Below are positions 36,201 through 49,100 of a stretch of 64,000 nucleotides of DNA, piece by piece. The notes below the pieces were generated by a model. The model was not told where the DNA came from. It did no database searches and saw only the letters and a list, made by a program, of their open reading frames with translations. Made by a program: the position numbers and the translations under genes. The first letter of the stretch is position 1. Every line of letters begins with the position of its first letter. Where the stretch lies: NCBI GenBank assembly GCA_003116995.1, contig BDSL01000028.1, forward strand, positions 558,001 to 622,000, given 5' to 3'. Source of the DNA: Yamagishiella unicocca. Its lineage: Eukaryota; Chlorophyta; Chlorophyceae; Chlamydomonadales; Volvocaceae.

Positions 36201-38236
36201 GTCGAGGCGCCTCTGCGGCTGGCGCTGCTGCAGCTGCTGGATGGCGTGCTGGAGGACCCAGAACGGGGGCCGGCGCTGGCGAAGGGCGGAGGCAAGGTAT
36301 GCGGCGGCGAGGCCCGTGTACCCCACCAGCGTGGCGCACACGGGTTGTGGGAAGCCAGTACCTCTGAAGTCCTGGCCCAAGGGTCATGGATTGGCCAGGC
36401 CAGGCCGTTGACGAACAGCATAAGGCCCGGCTAGGACGCTGCCGCAACGATATTGACGTCTAAAAGGCCCACGAGCCCGCCGGCCCGAAAACCCTTACCG
36501 GTACCCACGCCGCCGCCAGCCCCTCTCAACGGCTCCTTGCTCCTCTCCTCCCCGCGCCCTGGCCTCGTCCCCGGCCCGCGGCCCCGCCCGGCAGGCCCTG
36601 ATCACCGACGTCCTCATGCCGCCGCTGGTGTGGCACGCCGGCAAGACCGCCGCCGCTGTGCGCTACGCCGCCGTCACGGCCCTCGCGACGCTGCTAGGCA
36701 AGCGCCTGTCGGAACCGGCCCACGTGCTCGCTGCGGTGGAGGCGGACCCCGCCGCGGCGCCGGCGGCACCGCCGCCCACGCCGTCTGGAGCTGCCGCAGT
36801 GGCTGCTGGTGGCAAGGGCGGCGGCGGCGGCTCCGGCCTGCTGCCCCTGCTGTCCAGCGCCCTGGACGAGGACTGGTACGCGGACCTGCGGATGGCGGCC
36901 TGCTACGTGGCGGAGCAGCTGCTGGAGGTGGGTGGCGGAGCACCGCGTGTGGCGACACAGGGGAGAAGCGGAAGGGGCGCGGGCGGACGGGCAGCAGGCT
37001 TGCCCGCCTTCCCCCACCTCATGTTCTCAGGAGGGCGGTGAGCCGCTCTGCCCCCTCCTCACCCAACTTACCTCCCGAGCGGGCATCCTTCTGTCTGTCC
37101 GTTTCACCAGCTTTCCCTGTTCCTTGTCGATCCTCTCCCAACACAAACACATACATTTTACAATACGAATTCGTTTCCTCCTGCAGCACCTACTTTTCGT
37201 TTCCTCCTGCAGCACCTACTTTTTGTTTCCTCCTGCAGCATCTACTTTTCCTTTCCGCCTGCGGCATCTACTTTTCCTTTCCGCCTGCAGCATCTACGTT
37301 TCCATGGCTGGGGAATTTCGCGGCTTGGCAGCGAATCAACGCACCGCCTCCTCGCCACGCGCCTGCCGCGCAGGTTGTCGGGCCGCTGCTGTCCGACGCC
37401 TCCCGCCGCGCCCTCTACCCCGAGCTACACAAGCGGCTAGACGACGCGCACAACTCGGTGCGCGTGGCGGCGTGCGGCGCGCTGCGGGCGTTTCTGGCTG
37501 CCGCCGGGCCCCGCTACTGCGACACCAACAGCAGCTATCTGGTGGCTGGGGTGGTCATACACATGGACGATGGCGATCAGGCCGTGCAGGTGGGCCTTAT
37601 GACGGGTTGAAGGGGTGGCGGGGGCGGGGGCTCTAGGGCCTTGGGTCTCGCCAGGTAAATGGTTACCCTGCATCATATCTGGACCGATGTGATGACGGTA
37701 GGTGGGTGAGGTGCCTTGCCTTGACACGGAAATTCCCTCTTGAGAGCGCACCGGTTTCAGGTAAGAAATCTACTGTCTCGCTCTCAGTAGGTCTGGTGGG
37801 TAAAAGAGTGACGAGGCCGGGCGTCTTGCCCATTTGTCCATACCTGCCTGCCTCTCGAACCGCAGGTTCTCCAGCATGCATCTCGAAACACGTCTATCCT
37901 AAAAACGGTTTATCCTCGCGTCCACGGGTCTTCCTTGCAGCCCCTCGAACCGCTCGCTAACGGTCCGCTTCCTAACCAGGCACCTGACTCGCCCAACCTC
38001 CTCCGCTCCCCGCGCCCCTTTACAACCGGTTTTCTCGCCACCCGTCTCCTCTGCTCCCGCAGGAGGCCGCGTATGGAGTGCTGCTCGCGGCGGCCGTCAT
38101 CAAGCCGTCCGTAACGGCAGCGGAAATCCGGAAGGTGCGGGATCGCTTCCGCTCGAAGCACTACTGTGACCGGGTGCTGGAGGCGTGCGCGGACGCCGCG
38201 GACGCCGCCAACACGGCCCCAGCGCCGCCGACGTGA
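33265..38236 (+). CDS. DNAAF5: Dynein axonemal assembly factor 5 (HEATR2), HEAT-repeat protein
   Basis: Cytoplasmic HEAT-repeat scaffold needed to pre-assemble axonemal dynein arms, so a ciliary-motility gene. Five exons, all in phase: 33265-34979, 35231-36296, 36595-36927, 37374-37589, 38063-38236; about 1,167 residues, longer than animal homologues (about 850) because of Ala/Gly/Thr-rich insertions, for example around 34290-34400 and 35360-36060. Recognition rests on N-terminal HEAT helices (DSVERCRTVALAVLLDG, EDGFPEIKKAGCAAIEIA) and on the C-terminal DNAAF5 signature: LMPPLVWHAGKTAAAVRYAAV, then ALYPELHKRLDDAHNSVR, HMDDGDQAVQ and the closing RSKHYCDRVLEA. The start ATG at 33265 precedes MSSTKKSVDEIWKELN. 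A TGTAA lies about 470 bp downstream. The long minus-strand frames across exons 1-2 are GC-bias shadows. Confidence 0.92.
37173..37302. repeat. 26-bp tandem repeat with decoy splice acceptors
   Basis: Five units of 26 bp (consensus TTTCCTCCTGCAGCATCTAC...) in DNAAF5 intron 3, upstream of the true acceptor at 37372-37373. Four of the five units carry a pyrimidine run followed by CTGCAG, resembling a 3' splice site; the fourth has CTGCGG. Confidence 0.85.
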
Positions 38237-38707
38237 GCAACTCCGTCAGAGGATCGGGCACCGCCAGGTGCACTCGCTGGCCACCCTCGGGGCAATATCC
38301 GGAGATCGGTGTCACGGCACCGGAGATCGGTGTCGCAACCAAGCCGGACACCGACCCGGGGGTCGCTCGACGCCGCAACACGTGCACGGTGGTGCAGGTA
38401 GTGTTGTTGGCTGTGGCAAAGGGCGCGAGCGTACTGCTGGTATAGGAGGGCCCGGGAGGCCCCATGGCAGGTGGCGGTGGGGAGTTAGTTGGTGGTTTGG
38501 CAGCGGCACGGGGCCCACGGCGGTGGTTATTTGGGGGCGCGTTTGATCGGTCGGGCGGCCCCCGTTAGCGGTTTGAAATTAAAGGCCTTTATTTGTGATC
38601 GGAATTTGCTGCCTAGCGCCGGCGACTTTTGGGGGCTCGAGTCTAGGGGGGAAGTGGCTAATGGACCCCGCACCGAGTTTAGGGGAACGCTGCGTGATAC
38701 GTTAGTG

Positions 38708-38712
38708 TGTAA
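38708..38712 (+). terminator. Candidate TGTAA polyadenylation signal (DNAAF5)
   Basis: First TGTAA noticed downstream of the DNAAF5 stop, 472 bp away. Assignment is by motif and position only. Confidence 0.4.
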
Positions 38713-38733
38713 GGCATAGCTATTGTGTGAAGC

Positions 38734-38843
38734 CCTAAGGCCCAAATGGACACGCCAAGCTCCAGCTATGACGCAGGAACTCCAATCCAGCGATGTACCT
38801 GGTAAAACTCCATTGAGCCACCATCTATGAATGAGCTTTAATA
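38734..38843. repeat. Direct repeat copy 1 (about 108 bp)
   Basis: Matches 39508-39612 at roughly 85% by eye. Shared blocks include TATGACGCAGGAAC, AATGTACCTGG / GATGTACCTGG, and CATTGAGCCACCATC. The copies are about 770 bp apart in the same orientation, with no coding sequence recognised between them. Possibly the ends of a small LTR-type (TRIM-like) element or two copies of one dispersed repeat. Confidence 0.6.
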
Positions 38844-39507
38844 TTATTATGATAAGGATGAGCTTTACGGAAGTCCTTGGCCGTTTCATGCCGTCGCTTG
38901 CCCGCCCTCACACAAAGAAGTGCGACCACGCCCGCGATGCCGTTTCCCAACGGCAAGACAGCGTTCACGAGGGGTCCAGAGCGGCCAGCGCGCTGTCCTG
39001 TGTACACGATTGCATGGTTGCTTCCTGTGTTCTGCAAGGTCACGGGATTCGGCTGCGCTTCGACGCTTTCTCGTGCACTTTCTCGTACACTCTACACCAT
39101 ACACATAGCGACACGTATGCGCAAGCTCCACGTCGTCTTTCGGTTTGTGACTTGCACCGCTTTGGGCCATGACGTGGGCCATGATGTTGAAAAAAAAGGG
39201 ACGACTGTCATTCCTAATGTAATTCCAAAAGAGCGAGCTTAAATCTCGCAACGAGTGTTACCGGCATATACTTACATGGACTGCAAGCGTTGATGCACAG
39301 TTGACAAATCCGTATCGCTCGGGAAGAATGAGAGGCCGTACCAAAGACTTGATCCGCCGATCATTGCGAAGGCCACTCACCCACCCACCCTACACACTGT
39401 CTGGGCAGCTCTGGCTCGCACCCAGAAGCGAGGAAGTGAAGTATCTCACGATGGGGCGCCCGGCCACACTAATGTTAGTCCATGTACGGCCCACGAGCAT
39501 TTGAACC

Positions 39508-39612
39508 CCTATGCCCAATTGGACATGCCAAGGCCCAGTTATGACGCAGGAACAATCCAGCAATGTACCTGGAAAAACTTCATTGAGCCACCATCCATGA
39601 ACGAGCCTTAAT
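39508..39612. repeat. Direct repeat copy 2 (about 105 bp)
   Basis: Partner of the repeat at 38734-38843, same orientation, with a 3-bp gap and scattered substitutions. Confidence 0.6.
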
Positions 39613-40123
39613 GCTTAATAATCCCGTTAACGTGCTATGTACACCGGTACAATTCTTGTGTTTCATGCATTTTGTGTTTCATGCAGTTTCATGAAGTAAT
39701 AAAGAAGATGTGCCGGTGCCAAGAGGTCCTCACAAAGGGAGGGCACATCCGACAACGCATGTACGAAGAAACAAGGCGTCGGGGGCCCAGGCTGGCGTCC
39801 TTTGGCGGCCTTTTATGGCGATGAAGCGCCATCAAAATCATTATGTATGCACCCTCCCGAACCTAAGTCGTCATCCCGGCGTACGAATTTGACTAGTTCA
39901 CTAATGTATAACATTCGCATCCTAATGATGTCCTACCAATAACCTCAAGAAGGATTTACGTTGAAGTGTTTAGGGCATTAGGAGTGCAAACATTGTTACA
40001 CAGTTACCATGTAATCATTCCAGTAAAATTACCACATAATCATTCTTCCAGTAAAAACTTGCATTATTCCTGCTGAAGCCACATTTACAATAAATGACAG
40101 CAGCACTTTGACCACTTCGTTAA

Positions 40124-43100
40124 ATGACACAATTACTTCGCTCAACCCTTGCACTGGTTGCCACTTTAGCAGGCCTCTGCTACAGTTCCTTCGGGAGCCC
40201 CGTAACTGTGCAATGTAAAAGCAGCGCTGATCTCATCTCTGCCATTGCCAACCCTGATGTCGCAAATGCTTTGGTGTCCACTGACCTGGCCATACATGAG
40301 AGCGACTGGGCGGCCTTCCCGACGCCAATTAAAGTCCGTCGCAACATGAGCATATCAGGAGTCGAGAATGACACCATGCTGTGGCCGGTGATCGACTTGG
40401 GTTTCGTGGATGCGAAGGTGTGTGTCGGGGGTACGACCGGCGGAGCCTATCGACTGCTAGCGCAGACCAGAAGACAACAGCGCAGAAAGCGCTAGCGCGA
40501 ATGCTATAACCAACATCAGTTCTATGAATTACAGGTGCAGCTGGCTGCCGGCGTCACACTTCGCTTCGCAAGGGTCGTGCTTCTGAACTGGCGGAAGGGC
40601 CCGCATTTCCAGGTGCGCTCGCCTGGTTGCTTGGATGCATGCAAGCGCTCGCTTGGTTAAGCAGAATGCGAGTATTACAAGGGAGCCAGAACGGCTCAAG
40701 CGCGGAAGCGCAACCAGGCGGGCCCGATGGGCCAGACCACGACACGGGTCACTGGGCAAAAGAGCCCGCCCTCACCGGCCGGGAGGGGGCAAAAGCCGAA
40801 GGCAGCCAAACACGAGGACACGGAGAAGGCAGCACACACAACTCAAAGCACGGGGAGGAGAACAAGCGCGTCCAGACAACACGAACCACCTGCACCAAGC
40901 CAGCAGCGAGACGCGAGGAACGCGTTCCGGCAAAACGGGGGCCCCAAGCCCCAGAACCCAAAAGCACCCACAAAAGACAGCAGAGCGGGGGCCTAAGGCC
41001 CAGAAAATCGCACCCGAGTCAGCCGTCGGGTCACTCCTCGGCACCCGGGCGGCCCGGGAAGACCACCTCCCCCGCGGGCGAGGCGGCGAGGAATGGGTGA
41101 TCGGACGGGATGGCCCCCCACCCGCGGGGGGCCAGCCCCAGCTCGGCAAACGCACTGAGGCGGGCCCAGAAGTCGGCCGTCACCGCGGCGCACACCCGCA
41201 CCACCGGCATGCGCCCCCCGGGGGCCCCAGCCTGCACCCGAAACAGGAGGCGGAGCCCCAAACCCAACGCCGCGACGGCCGCCAAGCACACCACATCCCA
41301 AACAAGCGGGTGCACCCCCAACGGGGGCCGACCCAGCCACAAATGCTGCGGGAGCAGGACAACCGCGCCCCCCATCGCCTCCACAAGCTCGTCACGCAAT
41401 GACAAGGCCACCACACACTCCCAGAAGTGGTGGCGCCGGCGGCCCGTGGCCATGGACGCTCCGCACGGGCAGGGGGTCGTGGGCGACCCCCGCGCCAGGA
41501 GGGCCGCGTGCATGGGGAAGCCATGGAACCCGTTCATGGCGAGCCGCCAGAGGGGCTCCTTGTGCGTGTTGTCCCAGCGAAGACGCCAGAGGCGCACCAG
41601 AGTGGCCTGAAATTCCCGGAGGGTGGAGGCCAGGGCTGCCGGGGGAAGGGGAGCCTCCCAGGCCTCCTGAAGGAAGGCCGTATGCTTAGCCGCCAGAGCA
41701 GCGAAGGCTGGGCCGAGCTGCAGGATGGTAGCCGACTTGACGGTGAGGGAGACAAGGGGAATGGCCGCGGGGCCCACCCGCCAGCCGACACAGCGGGCCA
41801 GGCGGCCCCAGGCGTCCGCAGCGGGGGGGGCGGCAGCCGCACCCCCCGGGGCCGCCAGAACGAGGAGGGCCGCGATGGCCCAGGTGGCGGGAAGGCGGCC
41901 AACGAGGGCGTCGACGCGGGCCAGGCCCGTGGCCCCATCCCGCATGGAGGCCGGGACGGGGTGGGCGGGGGAGAGGCGGAGGACGTCGCGGAGGACGTCG
42001 AGCCGCAGGTACTCGGTACAGCGTATGGCGGGGGGCCCCCCGGCAGCGGCGACAGCGAGGGCCGTCCGGACCCGGCCCAGGGCATTGTAGCACTGGACGG
42101 CGACACCCACCGTATCAAGCCCACGCAGCTGGGCGAGGTCGGGGAAGACCATTGTAGCGAGATTTTCCCCATCCGAGACCGTATGAAACTACCGCCGATG
42201 CCGATTTTAGCGTGTGTACACGAGTCGGACGAGCAGCACAGACGGAACGCACAGCCAAATGACCGATTACAGGACGGACACTTCTAAATGGCAAAATTAT
42301 AAGCGAGCGTCGGGAGGCATCGCGGAGGATGCTCGACATGCCATTCCCTGCTGAAAAAAGCCGAGATCGTATGTCGTGAGGGCCGAGACCGTGTTACACG
42401 AGCACCGAGCCCGTACATTCTACCGCCGATGCCGAAATGTAGTGGCCGGAGAAACAGCTGAGACGGGCCGCATTTCCGCTCGGCCGGGAGCAGAATAAAA
42501 GTCCCCAGTACACGAAATTTACAGCGGGGGCTGGGAAGCTGCGCGCAAAAAGATCGCAAATGCACTGGGAAATAGCAGCCGCGAACGGACAGGATTGCCA
42601 CCTGGCAGATGCTTATCAAGGGATCCCTCTAACGGGCGTTTTTTAGAGCAGGTGGGCCACACCAGCGCAACTCACACTGCCCTACAACGCAAGAGGAATA
42701 GCAGCATGTGCATGGTACCAAATTGGGTTGGCTGTAAAAGTATGGTAGCAGACGGGGGGCCATGCGAGACAGCGCCAGCTGAGAAAACCGCGCGAATGCG
42801 CTACGCTGGTACGCCGCGCGCCTCACGAAACAGGCTGGGGACAGGTATCTAAGGTACCTTACATACCTCGCAACGCAACAAATCAAATGTTTACGTGACC
42901 TCAAGCCCGATTTACCCAGGACAAGAAGGGGGGCCATGTCCTGGACTCAACAAAGGCAAGCCGGGCCAAACCCAAGGGGGAAGACCCAGACATCACCGCA
43001 CCATACGAGATGACAGCGCTAGCAGCCAGCAGACGCCCCGAAAGCCACCCGAAACACTTGACACCTCACCTCGCCCAACACAGTGGACCCTGACAAGAAA

Positions 43101-46100
43101 GACAACCCAGGCACCCCTGGGCACGCCAAGGCCCACCACTGCAAAAGACGAGCCAGTGCTAGAGGCCCCAGGACCAGATGACAACTTCGAGCCTGACATA
43201 TGCAAAACAGAGGGCTCCCCAGAAGGATGGCAACCCAGCTACCCCTGGGTACACCGAGGCCGACCTAAGATACCTCACGACGCAACAAATGAAGTGTTTA
43301 GGTGACCTCAAGCCCGGTTTACCCAGGACAAGAAGGGGCGGGGGCCATGTCCTGGACTTAAGAGAGGCAAGCCGGGCCTAACCCAAGCAGGGGGACCACA
43401 GCAAGACCAGCACACCTGCGCAGACACCCCGAAACGCACCGAAGGCACAGGGACCTCGCTCGCCGCGGCCAAGACAGCTCGCCCTCGACAAGATAGACCG
43501 GCAGAAAAACCGAACATTGCACGAGCAAGGGGGCAATTCCAGAAGTGGTGCAGGCGAGGGGACACCGGGCCGGCGCTGGCGGCCCAAGGAAGCTCCCCCC
43601 AACCATAGGCGACGAATCGCGTAGTATAATGCTGGCGTTACTACTATGCTCCATTTCCGGTGGCGCTGCATGCTACTGCTCTGGAAAGGTCAAGCCAGCA
43701 CTAGGGGCCCCAGGACCAGATGACAACTTGGAGCCTGACGGTATCGTATGCACAACAGCGCGCGGGTTCCCCACAATAATGACATCCCAGCAGGTAGAGC
43801 CAGGTACAGGTACGCCAAGGCCAGTCGTCCAGTCCAGGACAGCACGCGATCCCATCCTCCACACGCTCTCCCATCCACGCATATTAAATCGAAAATAAAA
43901 TACACGATCATCTGCTTCACGAAGAAGACGGTTCCCGTCTTTACTTGGAGAAGCGCAGTTGGTATTAATCAACCACCCGGTTGCGCGGGCATATATGGGC
44001 GGAGTCCGCCCCTCAGTTCCCCACCCCTTTAATACACGCCAGGCTCCGGCCGGCGTAATAATATCACAATAATAATTATTATGATTATTATTAATCAGCC
44101 AGCCAGACACTGGATGGCGTCGTCGCGGCGGTTGTGGCCCGTGGGTGCCGTGGGTACGTAGTCACCTGCAGCTCTCTCATTTCCGGTCCTCCATCCTTCA
44201 TCACTCGCGTGGGCTCCGACGTGTGATTATAATGGCACATATATGACGCTACGTCAGCGCGTGCTCATACACCTTACCCCCGGGGCCCACTGCTGTAACA
44301 GTTACTACCGGCTGCCCGCTGCCCGCCCGCAGCAGTTATTTAAGCGCACCACGCATGTAATGCGTACCCCTAATACGCAACGCCCACTGTAATAACGGTT
44401 ATTACAATTAATACGCGGCTAGCTACCTACGACTTCTACACCCACTTTCGTGTGTGCGAGGCGCGCAGGCTCCTGGGTTCGATATCATCGCCACCAGCAC
44501 GCCACCGGGCGACGACGAGCCCGCCTCCGCCTGGCCGCACCTCGTGTTTGAGAACATGGCGTTGATCCAGCGTGAGTACTGATAAGCAACAGGGCGCAGG
44601 TAGGGCAGCTCGCAATACGAGCGTGCGTGCCCAGCGAGCTACGTTCATAACGGCAGGGCGCGGGTGAAAATGCCGTGGTGAGGTATGTATGGTCGGTCGG
44701 TACGACAAACGACAGCAGCAGACAAGGCTGAGTGCGTGACAACTTGGATGGAGTCGGTTGGGTGGGGTTTTATAACGCAGAGGGAAAGTCAGGTATACTG
44801 GGATTTATAACACTGCTGCTGACGATATACCGGTAGGCGCACGCCCGGTTGCGTTGCTTGGAGACCCTTCTGGTTATTAGTTGTGCCTTTTATTTTGCAA
44901 ATGGTGTCCCATCTTACATACAACTAAAATGTCCCTCTGCCGTGCACTTGCGTCCGAATGCAGGTGGTTGCCTGGCGCCGTCCCTGGGCAAGGAGGTCAC
45001 CCAGAGCACGCCGCGGCCGGTGATAGCTCCAGGGAAGCAGTCCATCACCACCAACACATCCCAGGCTGGTTGCAGCAGCAGCCCCGATGCGCCACTCCTG
45101 CAGCGCTGCTGGCCGATGGCTGCCCTTTACGAAGACCTGGTGTTTTACGCCAGCAACCTGGACAAGTACGCGGCGGTACTGCCCGCCGGCTATGTACTGT
45201 GGCTGGAGCATACACTTATACGGGTGCGATGGGTCCTGGAATTTCAGTTGCTGCTGGGAGGGATTACCGCTGGATGGGTTGGTCGGCCGATGCTTGTTGA
45301 CGGCAGGCGCGTAGCCTTACAGCACAAGCCTACCGGTATATTCAGTATGTAATTTCCCAACTAACCGAAGGGTGCTTTCAAACACATGGAACGATTACAA
45401 CAACATGGAATTTCTCTTGATGTCAAACACGGATGGATGCATACATGCCGTGGACGGAAGGCGACGCTCGATTTGCTTGCCTGCCGCCAGCTCACGCACG
45501 GACATTACTCCTTCCCTCGCCGCGGCTCCCTGCCCGCAGTGTGAGGCCGTAATCAACGAGACATGCGTAAGGACATTAGGGAGCCTGGGCTGCTTCTACA
45601 GCCTGTTCCCACTAAGCGGCAACGGCACCAGCTTGCCGCTGCCAAAGTCTCAACCGCCGCCACCCAGCCCAGCAGTACCAGACGCCGGTTTGCTGGCTGC
45701 TCCAGAAGGGGATGACGATGGCGGCCGGAGCCTGCTTGGGCCGATCCTCGGTGGCGGGCTGGGCGGTACGTAGCTCCTCATCACCTACATATCTCCCTAT
45801 GTGCACTTGTACGTATGGAAGGCGCGCAGCTACTGAGTGTCGACGTAGCAAGAAAGGAAAAAAGCTTTAGTTCAGTGCCGACGTATGTAAGTGTGTGGGA
45901 CGTGCGCGCGCACAGCAGTAGCAGCACCATAGCTGGCCCGCGCACAGCAGTAGCAGCACCATAGCTGGCCAGCGGCGCAGCATCCACTTACTTCGTTCGC
46001 GAAGCGACCGCAGGTTGGCACGCACCCCTCACTGGTACTGTACTGTACTTCACGGCAAATACGGATTCAGTGGACCGGGAAAACACCGAATGCCGCCGCA

Positions 46101-49100
46101 GGGTTTTGTTTCCTGGCGGCTCTGACGGCGCTGGCGGCCTGGCTCGTTCGACGGCGGCGGCGGGGCGGTGCCAGGGCTTCCGAACCTGGCGTCATGGCGG
46201 CGGTCGGGTACAAGAGGTGGGCTGGCGGGCAGGGTCTAAGCCGGGGGTTCGACGACAGGCTAGGCCCGCGCGCACGGGGGATTGCTCGAAGGCGCCGGAT
46301 GGAGCGCTTTACCGCCGGCGGTATCTGCCCGCCGAGGTATCGTGAGTGTTGGACCCCGTCCGACGTACGGCGTTGTCCGGCCGGTGCATCACTCAACTGC
46401 TTAAAAACGTTTTTCTTCCAAAGGAAGAAAATAGCAGCTCTAGCTGGGGTGTTGCTTCCAGCAGCAGCGCGTGCAGCGCTCCGCCTCCAGCCGATCGGCG
46501 CCTCCGTCCCTACCTGCCATGCCTCCACTCGCCATTTGCCGCGTCGCAACCTCTCATCCAAACCGTCGCACGGCTATCAACTAACTACACTGCGTCCCTA
46601 ACCATCGAACGGCCTTTCAATTCATCTTGCGTCGCAAATGGATTACGGTGCTGTGCTCGCTCGCTGCTTACAGCGCAGCCAATGTGCTTGTTTCTGCCTT
46701 AGGAATGCAGAGTTGTTATCAACACAGACGCATGCATTGCTTGGCCGAGCGTTTGCCTCGTATTTGTGCATTCGGCAACCTTTCCGCCCGCCCGCACGTG
46801 TACCCTCACATCACGTGAACGCAGCTCCAAGATGGACTTGCTCCAGGGAGAGGTAGGTGGATGCTGGCGCGGCGGGGCGTGCGGCGGCAAAGACCCGGTT
46901 CGACGTAGCCTCGGTTGGGAGGGTGAGTCCACCATGCATACGGTCGGTGGCAGCTGGACGAATTGATTGGTAGCTAGGGACCCCTCGCTCCTTACTCGTC
47001 CACAAACGGAAAATGGCTTTATCGGCGTCCGTGCAAGGTCGATTATCAGTTTATTTATACCGCTGGTGTTCGTCGGTTGGTTACCGTAGCACGCATCGCC
47101 GCCTCCGCCGCTCAGCCAACTTGGATCCACACATGTGGATCCAGTCAGCTGGACCCAGCCGGCACCCCGAACGCTTGCTCTAGTAACGCCGCTGCCGCCC
47201 TGCCTGTGCGCTCAGATCTCAGAGGAAAATGACGTGCGAGCGACAAGGGTGGCGTCCCGGCGGTCCGAACACGCATTCAGCGTGGTCTCCGGTGAGTCGT
47301 CAGTTTAGTACGACATTGTGTGCGACGCGCTGTACAAGTTCCCAAGGCAGCACCTAGCGCAAGCTTTCACCCGCTTTCCATGAGTTCCTGGAGTAGTTGC
47401 CACTGCTTATTTGTTTGTTGGCGCTTAGCTGTTGGATGGGGTTTGGGCCGCAGGCGAGCGACAGGCAGGGAGGCCCTCCCGAGCGATACGGCGGTACCCT
47501 CCAGCTCACACCCCTTGCAGCACCGCTCACACCGGCGCTCTTGCTCCAACCACGTGGCTGATTGTCTGCCGTCTGCTGATAACTTGCCACCTGGTTGCTT
47601 GCCTCGCTCCTGGGTTGCCTGTTCAGACACGGCGATGGTGCCAGTCACTCCGCAGACGCCCGTCACGGAGGGCGTCGACCTGTGCCTGCGGCTCGATGGC
47701 GGCGACATCACCCTCCTGTCAGTAGTCATCGGCAAAGGCACCTTCGGTCGCGTCGTGGAGGGCGTGTATGGTGGCCAGAGGGTCGCTGTTAAGCTCATCA
47801 ACCAGGGTCTGCTGACGGCCGCTGGTGCAGATCCGACGTCATATCCCCCCGCGATACAAAACCTGACCCTGGACTCGCCTGCCATCATGCCAAAAGCGTT
47901 GGCGGAACCGATGTGGACTGGTTCGCCGGGCCCCGCCGCCGCCGACCCCGCCGCCGCCACTGCCTCGTTGGCACCCCTAACGGCACAGGACAGCAGCATG
48001 GCTGACAGCACGGCCCCCCAGACGGGCACAATGCTGGGGCTGCGATCCGTCAGTGGCAATCCCGGCGTTATATCATTGGCTTGCACCGCCAACCTCGCCG
48101 CCGCCAGGTGGGTTGGCGGTGGCGGCGGGTTCCAAGTACCGACGGCGGCGGTGCCCGAGCTCTCGGACGCATTGCACCGAACCTTCGTGCGGGAGGTGCA
48201 GGTCCTGGCCCGCATCAACCACCCCAACGTCGTCCGTCTGCTGGCGGCCTGCCTACGGTAAGTTCCCACTTCCCAGCCGATGAGACGCTTAGCAGTAGTA
48301 CCTGGCAGCAGTTGTGGCGCCCAACAGACAGCAGGCGAGCTGGTCTCGGAGCCTGCTGTCAACCAACTTGTCTGTGGACGCTGCTGCTCGCCCGCCACGA
48401 AACACAGGCAGTGGTGGACCCACCGGCCTACTAACCTTCTCCCCCGCCCTACCTCTGGTAGGCCTCCGCAGATGTGCCTGGTGATGGAGCTGATGGAGAC
48501 CTCCCTGGAGCGGTTTCTGTACGGCGGCGGCCCGTATCGCGAGCCCATGCCGCTGAGCAAGGTAGGTGCCGTACATGTGACTTCGTCGTCGGCCCGGTAG
48601 TACTAAATGTTGCAACAGAGGGCTCGCTCTATACATGTGGCGGCTGCTGGGGGCTCGTAGGAGGGGACCAGCACGGGATGCTCGGCAGGGTGCCGTACCC
48701 TAGGGCGCGTCTGAGAGGAGACGACCAGGTCAAGTCCTTCACGGCGCTCGCTGGCTGCGCCGATCGCAGCGTGTTCAGGAGTCTACCCGGAGTTCGGAGG
48801 TTGCGGATACGCTACTAGGTCTACGTCTTGGTCTGGGGCCCGCTGTAGGCCACCACAACAACTACCCAGTAGCACTAGGGACCTACCTTACGATGGAGTG
48901 TGGGAAGACGATTGTACTTCTGTTACCCCGACCGTTTCCCCGACCGTTGTCCTAAACCGTTACCCGAAACTCGAGAACGCACGGCCGCGCTAACCTCCCC
49001 TCCTATCCCCCGGGATCCTGACTAGCTTCTCGCACATCCTCTGGACACCACCTCCCGCGCTGTGCTGGCAGGTGTTGCACATCGCCCTCCAGCTGGCCAG

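Larger units (their letters stand above)
38237..40123. other. Intergenic, DNAAF5 to receptor-like kinase
   Basis: DNAAF5 3' untranslated region, then AT-richer sequence containing the direct repeat pair annotated separately. The last 200 bp before the kinase-gene ATG are AT-rich and probably hold its promoter. No further coding sequence recognised. Confidence 0.5.

Noticed and set aside
35269..36447. 392-codon Arg/Pro-rich minus-strand frame
   Set aside because: Antisense shadow of DNAAF5 exon 2, no stop because of extreme GC content; no domain features.
41427..42287. 286-codon plus-strand Gly/Arg-rich frame
   Set aside because: Reverse complement of the LINE-like reading frame, which carries the recognisable zf-RVT-type motifs.
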